In this document: positions 12,300 to 22,220 of the stretch, piece after piece
Position numbering within the stretch: position 1 is the first letter of the stretch
How the letters are laid out: each line of letters begins with the position of its first letter
Notes under the pieces: generated by a model
What the model was told of the DNA's origin: nothing
Database searches by the model: none
The model's input: the letters and a program-made list of their open reading frames with translations, nothing else
Made by a program: the position numbers and the translations under genes
NCBI GenBank assembly: GCA_036346395.1
Contig: CM070601.1
Location: 17,047,763-17,111,762 of the forward strand
Direction of reading: 5' to 3'
Length of the DNA: 64,000 nucleotides
Source of the DNA: Hsuehochloa calcarea
Lineage: Eukaryota > Streptophyta > Magnoliopsida > Poales > Poaceae

Positions 12300-12780
12300 T
12301 GCGATGTTTTATATACTTGTGCCTGCGGAGGGCTACAGTGTGCACCGGGCCCGAGGGCCATGCGCGATGTCTATTTTATACACTTGTGCCTACGGAGGGC
12401 GACGTTGTGCACAGGGACCAAGGGCTTGCCTGCGGAGGGCGACGGTGTGCACCGGGGTCGAGGGCCATGCGTGGTGTCTGTTTTATACACTCGTGCCTGC
12501 GTTGGGCGACGATGTGCACCGGAGCAGAGGGCCATACACGGTGTCTATTTTATACACTCGTGCCGACGGAGGGCAATAGTGTGCACCGGGGCCGAGGGTC
12601 ATGCGCGGTGTTTGTTTTATACACTCGTGCCTGCGGAGGGCGACGATGTGCACCGGGGCCGAGGGCCATGCGCGGTGTCTGTTTTATACACTCGTGCCTG
12701 CGTTGGGCGAGGTTGTGCACCGAGGTCGAGGGTCATGTGCGATGTCTGTTTTATACACTCGTGCTTGCTCCTGTAATGGA
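12300..12780. repeat. Minisatellite B, 67 bp x 8
   Basis: The anchor GTGCCTGCGGAGGGC or a variant occurs at 12319, 12386, 12426, 12493, 12560, 12628, 12694 and 12761. The spacing is 66-68 bp except for one truncated 40-bp unit. It directly follows minisatellite A but has an unrelated unit. The unit has no plus-strand stop in any frame, so all three frames stay open. I do not regard these as genes. Confidence 0.92.
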
Positions 12781-13199
12781 TGAGTACCAAAAAAGTGTTA
12801 CATCGTAAATACAGGCTCCCGTCGCATAAAGTCGGGGGTAGCACTTGTCCGAGCGTAGCCGGTGTTTTACAGATCATATACATATATAATTTTTGGAGGC
12901 TCTTGATGTTCCACGTGTGGTTTAGCTGCTGCCTTCGGGAGTTGCGATGTAGTAGGAGCCTGCGCTTGTGCTTTGAGTGATGATGTAGGGTCCTTCCCAT
13001 TTGGACTCTAGCTTTTCTGGAGCTGTGGTGTTTGCCGCTCGCTTGAGCACCATATCGCCTGGTGCTAGTGTGCGGATCCTACCTTCCTGTTGCACACCCT
13101 CGAGACTCCTTCAACGTACTTTTCCATGGTTGAAATGGCCTGGACGCGGTGCTCCTCCAGGAGGTCAAGCGACGTTTCGCGGTGTGCGGGGTTTCCGCT
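12781..13199 (-). other. End of the pol region of the Tat element, degraded
   Basis: Sequence between the minisatellites and the recognisable integrase core. It probably encodes the integrase C-terminal part on the minus strand but is too frameshifted for me to read. Confidence 0.35.
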
Positions 13200-14200
13200 C
13201 TCCATTGCCTGGAGGGATTTTGCCGCAAACTCGCTCGGGGTTATTGCTTCATCTTCGAAGAGGAGTTTGAATGGGGAGAATCCCGTTGCCCTTGTTGGTG
13301 ATGTTCGGAGTGCCCATAGTGCCTTCTTCAGCTCGTCGGGCCGAACCCTTTGGCAAGCCTACGAGACGTTTTGTTAGTCCTGCCAGTAGGTTGTCACTGG
13401 CTCGTTCGACTGCCCCAATCGACTCGGGGTGTCCGAAAGATGCGAAGCACACTATGGTGATGGTGTTCTGATGGAATGTTCGAAACGAAGCAGAATCAAA
13501 CTGGGTGCCATTATCGGTGACGATGTCGCGGGGTACTCCGTACCGTCATGCGATGTTCTTCCACGCAAAGCGCTTTGCCACTGCGGCAGTGATTTTCACG
13601 ACTAGTTCAGCCTCCACCCATCTGGAGAAGTACTCGATTGCGACGAAGGCAAAACAGGGGTTGTCCTTGGCTGCCGGGAACAAGCCGATGATGTTGAGCC
13701 CCTAGCGCGCAAAGGGCCACACCGAGCTAGGGGCAGCGGATCGCTGCGCCTTGGAGTGGCGGTGGCCTCTCGGTAGCCCCGGCGCTCTGGACCGTGCCTT
13801 GCGCTTCGCGTGGTGGGCCAATCGAGCCTTAGCGGTGGGCGACGAGGCAATAAAGCCTTAGCCTCGTGTATTTCCCTTAGGAGAGACTAGCCCCCTCGTG
13901 GGAAATACATCTTAGGAGGGGGTGCACACGCCCCTTCGTACAGTTGCTCGTTGATGATGTGGTAGTTCCGGCCTCGCTGCTTTAGACGGTTTGCTTCGGT
14001 GTCGTCTTTGGGCTCTTCTCCTTGGAGGTACTTGTGGATGGCGTCGTGCCAATCCGCCTCGTTGACTAGGAGCACGCGGAGGGCATTACGTTGTGCTTCA
14101 TGGGCAGCCCCGGTGCTTCTGGGGCAGCCCCTGGTGCTCCCGTGGTAGCCCCTGGTGCTTCCGGGACAATTGATGAGGCGCACAACACTACGTAAAGCAC
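13200..14200 (-). pseudogene. Integrase domain of the Tat element, frameshifted
   Basis: The minus strand shows an N-terminal integrase-like stretch around 14090-13890 (LQGEEPKDDTEANRLKQRG, then NYHIINEQLYEG). A core around 13550-13340 has VTDNGTQFDS followed by GHPESIGAVERA, containing the second Asp and the Glu of the D,D-35-E triad. These pieces lie in different frames, separated by stops. Near 14100-14165 a unit of about 21-22 bp (GGCAGCCCCTGGTGCTTCC) is repeated three times, expanding the protein between RNase H and integrase. No functional protein can be made. Confidence 0.75.
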
Positions 14201-14248
14201 CTCTAGTGGGGGGGGGCTCTCGTCCGAGTTGGCTAATTTGGCTAGCTT

Positions 14249-15062
14249 TTATGTTGCTTCGTTGCTGCTTTGGGGGATGTTTTGGACCGTGATACCGTGG
14301 AAGTGTTTAGCTTTGGCCCGAACCGATACTAAGTATTTGGACATCTTCGGATCCATTGTCATGAATGATTTGTCAAAGTGTCCCGCGACAAGGCGGGGTC
14401 GCTTTTGATGATTATGAGCTTCGCGCCCAATGCTCTTGCCTTTCGCAAGCCTAAAGTAGTGCCTCGTATTCGGAGGCATTGTTGGTTGTCGGGAAGTCAA
14501 GTTGTGTAGCGTGGGAGACACTTCGCCATTCGGTGCAGCCCCTGTTGTGCACCATGACCCGTCGGTGTATATTGTCCATGGTGCTTCGATGTTGTTTAGC
14601 GGTTGGCCTTGCACTTGCGGGTCCACTCGGTGACGAAATCGGCTAGGGCCTGCTACTTGATGGCCGTGCGCACGGCGAAGGTGATGTTGACAGCTCGGCC
14701 GCCCACTTGCCTTTGCGGCCCAAGGCGTCCTTGTTCCGTAGAATTAGTGCTAGCAGATAAGACATAGGGATTATGACAACGTGTGCTAGGAAGTAGTGCC
14801 GGAGCTTGCGAGAGGCCGTGAGGAGGGCACATGCCAAATTTTCTAGTTCGGTGTACTGGGCTCTGGCCCCCCTGTAGGGCCTCCAAGACGTAATATATCG
14901 GGTGTTGTCCGTTGTCCTCCTGGACGAGGACCGTGCTGACAACGAAGGAGGAAGCTGCGATGTACAGTTGGAGCTTCGTGCCTGGCTTCGGACTTGTTAG
15001 GTCTGGCAGGTCCATGAGGTATTGCTTGAGTTCTAGAAATACGCGCTGGCACTCCTCTGTCC
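14249..15062 (-). pseudogene. Two RNase H domains of the Tat element, degraded
   Basis: The first domain (about 15010-14750, minus) reads LYIAASSFVVSTVLVQE and HPIYYVLEALQGG, as in the RNase H that follows gypsy reverse transcriptase. The second (about 14626-14249) has PWTIYTDGSW with the first catalytic Asp and further on LVAGHFDKSF and DPKMSKYLVSVRAKAKHF, as in the additional archaeal-type RNase H of Tat elements. Two RNase H units in tandem support the Tat assignment. Frames shift several times. Confidence 0.7.
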
Positions 15063-15145
15063 ATCGAATGGCTTGGACCCTCGGAGTGTCTTAAAGAACG
15101 GCAAGGACTGATATGCTGAGCGGGACAAGAATCAGCTAAGGGCCT

Positions 15146-15860
15146 CTAGGCGCCCGTTAGCTTTTGGACCTCCGGTTGGTGCGGGGAGGGGTCATCTCCT
15201 GGATAGCTTTTATTTTTATTGGGGTTGGCCTCGATGCCTCTCTCGGACATGAGGAAGCCCAGGAGTTTGCGTGCCTTTAAGCCAAAGGCACACTTGTCCG
15301 GGCTGAGCTTGATCCCTTCTGTTCGTAGGTTGGTGAATATTTCATGTAAGTCCGTCATGTGTGTGGCCCCGAGTCTGCTCTTGACCACGATGTTGTTCAT
15401 GTATGCTTCTATGTTGCGACCAAGCTAGTCGGCTAGGACCTTTGTGATGAGCCGGGTCAAAGTGGTGTCCTCATTCTTCAAGCCGAAGGGCATGTTTGTG
15501 TATCAATAAGTGCCGAGGGGGTGATGAAGGTCGTTTTGAGTTCGTCTTCCTTCGCCATGAATATTTAATGATACTTGGAGTAGGCATCGAGGAAGCTCAT
15601 CAGCTCGCAGCCTGAAGTAGCGTCCACGAGCTGGTCGATGCGAGGCAGAGGGAAATCGTCCTTCGGTGATGCCTTGTTGAGGTCGGTGAAGTCGACACAC
15701 ATTCGCCAGTTGCATGTGCTTTTCTGCACGAGGACCGGGTTGGTCAGCCACTCGGAGTACCTGATTTCGTGGATCACTCCTGCTTTCAAGAGCTTGACGA
15801 TTTCTTTCTTTGCTTCTTCGAGTTGCTCTTTGCCTCGGGAATCCTGTTGCCTTCCGCCAT
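15146..15860 (-). pseudogene. Reverse transcriptase domain of the Tat element, inactive
   Basis: The minus strand reads LLKAGVIHEIRYSEWLTNP, VDFTDLNKASPKDDFPLPRI and then MSFLDAYSKYH (first catalytic Asp), in the order of a Ty3/gypsy RT. The catalytic YxDD motif is changed to YMNNIVVKS (about 15402-15375), losing both Asp, and stops interrupt the frame. The upstream part of pol (protease and RT start) is missing because the frame runs into the copia insertion near 15.9 kb. Confidence 0.85.
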
Positions 15861-15890
15861 TCCGTCCGCGGCGCTGGCCGCGTCCGTGAC

Positions 15891-17400
15891 CTATTCAGCC
15901 TCCTCGCTTTGCCTCTTCTTGGAGCTGCCCTCCGTCCATGTGCTAGTAGTTTCAATATTGTCCTTAAGCTTAGCATATTTGACTCTAGCAGCTTCTAAGA
16001 TATCTTTCATTTCACGTTCTTTTTCTAAGCATGAAGTGCAAGGGCTAGAATCAATCACATCAGAAGTAATCAATTTGCTAGATTCTAAACATTTTTCACA
16101 AGGAGTAGTTTTAATTTCATTTAGCTCAGATCTAGCATTCTCAAGTTGTTGCACAGAAATATTATGAGCAGATTGCAATTTGGCAATTTCTGAATGCAGA
16201 GCATGACAAGATAAACATTCATCATGTTCAAGAGTCTTAGCATTTTTAAGTTCTACTTTCAGTTTGCCAATCTTTGACTCTAATTTCTTATTTTTTTATC
16301 ATGACAAATTCTAGCGCTTCATCTTGACTAAGCAATTGCTCAACTATAGAATCATATTTAGCAGAAAGCTCATCATAAAAAAGAGATACCTCATCATCAT
16401 CAATGTCGTCAGTGTCAGCCATGAAGCACATGCCAGTGAAGTCCTTGGCCTTCCCTTTCCTTTTGTCTTGAGGGATCTCCTCCTCCTTGTCCTCCTCGCT
16501 CCCGGAGTCCACATCGCTCAAGGATTGATCCTCAAAAGCGGCAAGAACCCGGTGAGCGGCCTTCACAAGCTTATGAGCCTCATACCTTGATTTGTTGAAT
16601 AGAGGCTTCTTCCAAGCTGGCTTTCCCTCCTTATGATTGCTTTTACCTTTCAGCTTGGGGCAATTTGCCCGGATATGATTGAGCTCACCACATTCGTAGC
16701 ATGTCACCGGACCACCTCTCTTTTTATTTCTCACATTATTGTAGGCCCGTGTTAATTTTTTAGCTAGGAGAGCTAACTCTGTCTCAGGAATACTTTCAAG
16801 CTCCTTCTCATGAATCGCAGATAAACAAGTAAATGAAAAACCAGAAAATGATTCAAGAGTACCATCAAAGGACCTTTTGAGAGGGTCAGCTATCAATGAC
16901 ATGTTGTCTTTCTTAGGATGATCAACTCTTTTAATTTCATGAGTCTTGAGTTAACTATAAAGCAATTCTAAAGTAAGACTCGAAATATCAACATTTTCCT
17001 CTATAGCAGTAGCCTTCATCTCCCACTCCTTGGTGTTGATTGCAGCCAAGAGATGGGTTGCATTTTCAGATTGAGAGTATTCAATATCAACAGCTTTCAT
17101 CTGATTAATCACTTTATTAAACCGACTGAAAATGTCATCGATGCTCTCTCCAGGATGCATCTCGAATTTGTTGTATTCACGCTTGTAAACTGTTTGGCGC
17201 ACTTTCTTGATTTGGGACGAACCCTCATGATATGTTTTGAGGGTGTTCCAAATCTCGTGCGCAGTTGCAAGATTGCAAATACGATCATATTCTTGTCTAC
17301 CAAGCGCACCATATAAAAGATTCTTGGCCTTGTTGTTGTTTGCCACAAGAACCGCTGAAGCTGGCGTAGCAATTTCAGGAATAACAAGCGGGGCTCGAAC
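15891..17400 (-). pseudogene. Gag of a sirevirus-like Ty1/copia element, main part
   Basis: Reading the minus strand from 17400: the UBN2-type gag core (ARQ-like LGRQEYDRICNLATAHEIWN, then GESIDDIFSRFNKVINQMK), a lysine-rich linker, a CCHC zinc knuckle (CYECGELNHIRANCPKLKGK, about 16715-16655), an acidic region (about 16530-16380) and a long Lys/Glu coiled-coil tail to 15891. A stop near 16950 and another near 16290 break it. The first 37 or so codons are at 18740-18850, beyond the solo LTR. Pol and the 3' LTR of this element are gone: the tail abuts the Tat RT region directly. Confidence 0.85.
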
Positions 17401-18734
17401 TGTTGGAAATATGCCCTAGAGGCAATCATAGAGATGATGATATTTCGTTGTGTCCATGATTTAATAAATGTTCCTTGAATATTGCCTTTGTGTTGATTAA
17501 CAAGTATGTGACTTGTTTGTGAAACTCTTTACTTGTATGGTTATTCTAAAGTTGTCCCTAGTCGGAGTTCATGTGAGGACACACGTGAATGGTGGATTAG
17601 CACATGTATCGGTTGATGACTATGTTTCACAGGTCATAGACATGGAGATGTCAAACCAATAATGTGGACACATGTTTAGAACATGGGGTTGGACCGACCC
17701 AACATGAGACATAACAATTATACTTATGGTTCTCTCTACACAATGTGTACGCTTTGTCCTTAGACCTAAGATTGTCGCATGTACTTGAGATGTGAATCGA
17801 CCTACTTAGGGGCTATCAAACGCTACTCAAATGAATCGGTAGTTATAAAGGTAGTTTTCGGGTTTGTCATGAAACATGCCGCGAGGCATGGTCACCAAGA
17901 TGGGATTTGCCTCTCTACCGAGAGATATCTCTGGGCCTCGAGTGATCGGATCCGTAAATGCATGGCCATGCTACTTAAGGTTAAGAGTTAACCTAGTAAG
18001 GGATTCCGGATCACAAGATCGAGAAAGAGTGGTCACTTGGGCTCGACCGAATATCGTGAGGCAAAGGGATTGGCATGTACATAACGTTGTGTTGGTTCGT
18101 CCGATATGATCTTTGTGTACGTTTAGGAGTTGGGACGTCTTGCTAGAGGCCGCTACCAACTATTGACCAAGTATGTATACTCGTGTCATGTCTAAACATA
18201 AGTGAACCTAGAGGGTCACACACTTAAAGGGCTGAAGCTTAATTCGGATTAGATCCGAATTAGACTGGGCATTGAGTCCTAATGAGCCTCTATTAGTAGA
18301 AGCCCATTGTAAGGACGTCTATAAAAGGAGGGCAAGGGCGCACAGGATGGTAGAGAAGTTTTTTCGTGACATCCTCAAACCCTGGCCGCCACCTCTCCCA
18401 CGCCCGAGTGGCTCGAGCGGATCTAGCAGTCTGACGTGCGTCGCTTCCTCCCGTACGTGTGGATACCTTTGGAGGCGCTGCATCTGTAGCGTTTGGACGA
18501 ACCGCAAGAGCAGAGCTGTACGTGGGACGCCGCGATGAGGACGAGGAAGTAGTACGACTACTCTGCCCCGACGTGCTGCATCAACTTAGTACGACTACTC
18601 TGCCCTGAGGTGCTGCATTAGTTTCCACACCTGCGCGTCTAGTCGTAAGACCGTGATCTATAACTGCAGTGATCTTGGTTTACGGGTAGAATTTTTATTA
18701 ATTTGCGCTAGTGTAGCCTACCCATAGCCTTACA
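17401..18734 (+). mobile_element. BARE/Angela-like copia solo LTR, TSD CGAAC
   Basis: It starts TGTTGGAAATATGCCCTAG, the hallmark LTR start of the BARE/Angela/RIRE1 group, and ends CATAGCCTTACA. It is flanked by CGAAC at 17396-17400 and 18735-18739. A TATA box (TATAAAA, 18320-18326) lies where the LTR promoter is expected. With 1334 bp and no internal domain it is a solo LTR. It cuts the copia gag gene after about codon 37. Confidence 0.92.
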
Positions 18735-18739
18735 CGAAC

Positions 18740-18850
18740 AACATCCCAAATAGCTTGTCCCTCGCTCTCAAGAAAGACTCGCATACGATTCTTCCAATAG
18801 GCATAGTCGTGTCCATCGAAGATATGCAGTTTAGTAGAAAACTTATCCAT
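18740..18850 (-). pseudogene. 5' end of the sirevirus-like gag
   Basis: The minus strand reads ATG at 18850-18848 and then a typical copia gag start (MDKFSTKLHIFDGHDYAYWK) up to the solo LTR. The protein would continue at 17395. The start codon lies about 45 bp after the primer binding site, normal for this group. Confidence 0.85.
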
Positions 18851-18895
18851 CGCCTAAAGTTCAGTGACCGGTTAAGATCAAGAGTGAACTAACCG

Positions 18896-18908
18896 GGCTC
18901 TGATACCA
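18896..18908 (-). promoter_or_regulatory. Primer binding site, initiator-Met tRNA type
   Basis: The minus strand reads TGGTATCAGAGCC two bases after the LTR end. This is the usual Ty1/copia PBS, complementary to the 3' end of initiator methionine tRNA. Confidence 0.9.
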
Positions 18909-18910
18909 CT

Positions 18911-20701
18911 TGTTGGACCGAAAAGGCGACTAGAGGGGGGGGGGTGAATAGGAGCACGCTCACTTTTTCATAAATTATGAATTTAACACAATTTCACTCC
19001 AATAGCTATGAGGAAGCTATGAAGATCAATATACCAGTACAGCGGAAGACTAGTATTGAATTCAATTTAATCCCCTAAGCAATATGACACAAACATCAAA
19101 GATCAAAGCAATACAATGTACTGGCGGTATGACCTCTGGCCTGGAACGGTCGGACCGATTTCCTGGCGGTCGGACCGCTGTTATACCAGCGGTCGGACCA
19201 CTGCCAAATCGGTCGGACCGGTGATGATGGGCGGTCTGACCGGCAGGCTCCAGAACCGATCTGAAACAATAAAAACAGCCCGATGACGAACTTGCAATTA
19301 GGTCTAACTTTTGATTCTCAACTCCAAACTTCACGAAACTTTACACACACCTTCTCTATGCTATTGAGGACCTATTCCAATCGAATATTATGATAATTCT
19401 TGGATAGATCCTGAACAGTTGTCAATTGAGTAACAGAGGGTCTAAAACCGGGCAAGAACGAAAATTTGATCCTAATGCTTGTTCGTGAGTGATTGATGAT
19501 CAAGATGATCCTAGATAGGTTCACACGTATCAAAACAAGCTAATTCACGTGAAAGAATCAATCAAAAACTCGTGGATCAAAGAAAGCCCTAAAAACACGA
19601 AATTGAAAGTAAGAACGAAAAGAGACTTATCTCAAGCAAACCTTGCGTAGATTAAATTCGTGATTGATCTTTGGATTACACCCACTCCATCAAGGAACAA
19701 AGGGTCAATCTAAGATTACGAAAATCACCTCAAACCATCAAGAGCCCTAGCCTCCACCTCAACTCCCCCTAAGCCAATTAGGGTTTTGAAACATAAAGAA
19801 GCAAGAGAGACGTGGTGCAGCCACCACCTCCTCCTATTTATAGTGGAGGCCTAGAACTCCTAGGGTTTGACTCTATTGGACTCCCGTTAAGCCCCACTAA
19901 CAAACGGGTCACACACGCACGCTTCGCAAAGCGTCGTCTTTAACCTTTTGACCTAAACAGCTTCACCTAGCGCCATCTTGCGCCTCAGATTTGCTAATAG
20001 GTCACCTTGTCCATCTTGCGTCACGCTTGAGTCATTGACCTCACCCGGCATCGTCGATCGTTCTGGACCTCAACTCTCCAAGTCTAGTCCCGATCATCCT
20101 CGCCGTTGACCGTCGTTGACCACCAAGCAACCTGCACAACCATAGACAAGCAAATATGAATTCGGGAACAAGTTCTTCACAACTTGACCCATGTTAGTCA
20201 AAACATGCATCATGCAATACATATACCATGATACCAATGAACTTGACCTAACAAAATAACATCACCACAAAGTTGGCTAACGTTCAAAGTGGAAAACGGT
20301 CCGACCGCTCACTGTGAGCCGATCGGACTGCCCTCTGGCCGGTCGGACCGCTCCCTGTGAGTCGGTCGGACCGCCACCAGGGACTTAGTCGAATTTCAAG
20401 CCCTGAAATTCCGAAACCTTCTGGAAATTTAAAACGAATAGAACTTTTGCTTGAGAACTCCAAAAATTATGAGACCAAGTGCATTGGGATCCCCTCACTT
20501 GCCTACACCCTCTATTTTTGGCCCAGCCTGTTCTGACCATTTGTGATCACCGCGGTCCGATCACACGCACATGGTCGGTCCGATCGATTGGGACCGGCCG
20601 ATCGCCATGCTATGGCGGTCGGACCGCCCGCCCGTAAAGCTCGAACTTTGTCGAAAACCCTGTGAAACGACAAACCATAAATGCCATTGCCAATTGTCAC
20701 A
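18911..20701 (-). mobile_element. 5' LTR of the nested sirevirus-like element
   Basis: The inner end (plus strand TGTTGGACCGAAAAGGCG at 18911) is clear because the PBS adjoins it. The outer end is set at 20701 (plus strand ..TTGTCACA) and is tentative. A minus-strand TATA box is at 19834-19843 (CTATAAATAG). Copies of the palindrome CGGTCGGACCG cluster at 19145-19250, 20295-20375 and 20570-20630. No 3' LTR partner is present in the window. Confidence 0.8.
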
Positions 20702-20729
20702 TCATCCTAAGATCTGGAGCATATCCCCA

Positions 20730-21330
20730 TGGTATCCACACACCCGAGGTCTGCTTTATTGCGAACAAGTGTCCTACGTCCTTCGACTCCGTATAGTTCT
20801 CCTAGAAGTGGTTGCACACCAGGTCCCACAATTGTTCCCACGCATACACGGAGCGGGGTAGAATGGTGAAGAACCACGTCGACACCATGCCCTTGAGTTC
20901 TAGGGTGATGCCTTTTGCTTTTGTGGTGTCGTCTCCCCCGGCGGCCTCAATGGCCGTTTTGTACACGTGAAGAAACTCCGAGGGGTCCGTGCACCCCTCG
21001 AAGGGCTTGACCTCCAGCATTTGAAAGCCTTGAGGGTAGCGGGATGCCTCCAGCCCAGCGCTTAAGGGGGAGCTGGGATCTCCCCGAAGCACTGGCGCCG
21101 GACAAGTGGCGGCTGGTGCCCGGCGAGCAGCTCTCTCGGCCTCTAGTTGTGCGAGCCTGAGAGGAGCTGCGAGGGGCCATCTCCTGGCTGCTGGAGGTCG
21201 AGCATCTCCTGGTGGAGATCCGCCAGCTCCTGCTGGAGGGCTTCATACGCTTCCCGTGTTATGCCCGCTGCCCCGTGTGATTGGTCCGTCGAGGCATTGT
21301 GCTAGGCGTCGCCCCCAATGATGTTTCCCT
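20730..21330 (-). pseudogene. Gag of the Tat element, broken
   Basis: The minus strand contains the Ty3/gypsy gag core near 21010-20805: RYPQGFQMLEVKPFEGCTDP, then the segment ELKGMVSTWFFTILP, then AWEQLWDLVCNHF. This matches the retrotransposon gag pattern of ..P.F.G..DP..., ..L.G.A..W...LP, ..W..L...F. Frames before and after it are shifted. The nested copia LTR begins about 30 bases after the recognisable part. Confidence 0.75.
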
Positions 21331-21519
21331 GTGTGGACTTGTTTACTTCTTCCTCCGGGGCTCGGGCTGTGGTCGTCGCTGCCACGAAAGTCTTGCTTCG
21401 CTTAGCCCTCGGGGTGCTGGGCGCGGCAGCCGCCGCGGCGAGCTCGGTAGCGGAGGCTTTGGGCGCAACTTTATGAGGGGCAATGCTAGTACTGCGAAGC
21501 TGTGCTTGACTTTCCCATC

Positions 21520-21541
21520 GATCCTTATAGACGGCGCCAAC
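21520..21541 (-). promoter_or_regulatory. Primer binding site of the Tat element
   Basis: The minus strand reads TTGGCGCCGTCTATAAGG. TGGCGCC is a standard PBS start in plant Ty3/gypsy elements. About 85 bp separate it from the putative LTR end at 21628, which is longer than usual, so one of the two boundaries may be wrong. Confidence 0.6.
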
Positions 21542-21627
21542 TATAGTAGCGAAAAGGCTATGCAGTAAGAGAAGGGGACCCCCGGTACACTCGGAGGGAC
21601 CAAGGAGTTCTCAGGGGAAGGGACCAG

Positions 21628-22220
21628 TTGTCAGAAAAATGTATGTATTGATTGCTCAAAAAAATTGAATCCGCCCTTTACATGGGGACAAATGCCTATT
21701 TATAGCCTCCTAAAACGAGGCACTTATATTACCATCATAACCCTAGAAAAGTATTATACGTGTAGGGGCTGTAGGGACTTTTTCCCTTCTACACGTAGGC
21801 TTCGACTCACGTTGGGTCTCCTTGGGCCTAGTCCATCTGGCTGGTGCACTTGGTCCACTTGCTCCCGAAGTGCCCCACCTTCGGGCTTCTCCTGGTGTGG
21901 TGGACCTGCTGTTTCGAGCCTCGCGGGGCTCCGAAGACCCTTCGGAGGGGCTCTGGGTCTTCTCAAGGTGGCCTTGAAGGGCCCACTGCTTCAGGCCTCG
22001 CGCGGCTTCGGAGACCATTTGAAGGGGATCCGGGTCTTCCCCGAAGTGGCCCCAGAGAACCCACTACTTCGGGCCTTGTGGGACTCAGAAGGCTCCGGAT
22101 TATCTCTGGAGCATCCCCGAAGGGACGCCTGACGCCCCCCGGGAAGGGAGGCCTTCGTGCTCGTAGGTTGCGGGTTTGTCCTGCGGGCTTCGTCGGGTCG
22201 TTGGGGCCGCCCCTACGAGA
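21628..22220 (-). mobile_element. 5' LTR of the Tat element (boundaries tentative)
   Basis: The plus strand begins TGTCAGAAAAATG and has a minus-strand TATA box at 21696-21705 (CTATAAATAG), followed by GC-rich units with repeated phrases such as CCTCGCGGGGCTCCGAAGAC and CCTCGCGCGGCTTCGGAGAC. The outer end is unknown. Confidence 0.55.

Larger units (their letters stand above)
8015..22220 (-). mobile_element. Decayed Tat-lineage Ty3/gypsy retrotransposon, minus strand, with nested insertions
   Basis: Reading the minus strand from the right: LTR (about 22220-21628), a PBS beginning TTGGCGCC (21540), gag (about 21330-20730), a nested copia block (20701 to about 15900), reverse transcriptase, RNase H, a second RNase H-like domain, integrase (to about 13200), two minisatellite arrays (12775-11640), then an ORF on the opposite strand (10730-9605). 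Two RNase H domains, tandem repeats between pol and the 3' LTR and an antisense ORF are known traits of the Tat/Ogre/Retand/Grande group. The left LTR was not located with confidence; 849-1345 is a weak candidate. All reading frames are broken. Confidence 0.7.

Noticed and set aside
11640..12780. CRISPR-like repeat array
   Set aside because: Units are contiguous without unique spacers, and the genome is eukaryotic; these are minisatellites.
12276..12808. Three overlapping Cys-rich open frames of 98-169 codons
   Set aside because: They are one 67-bp repeat read in three frames.
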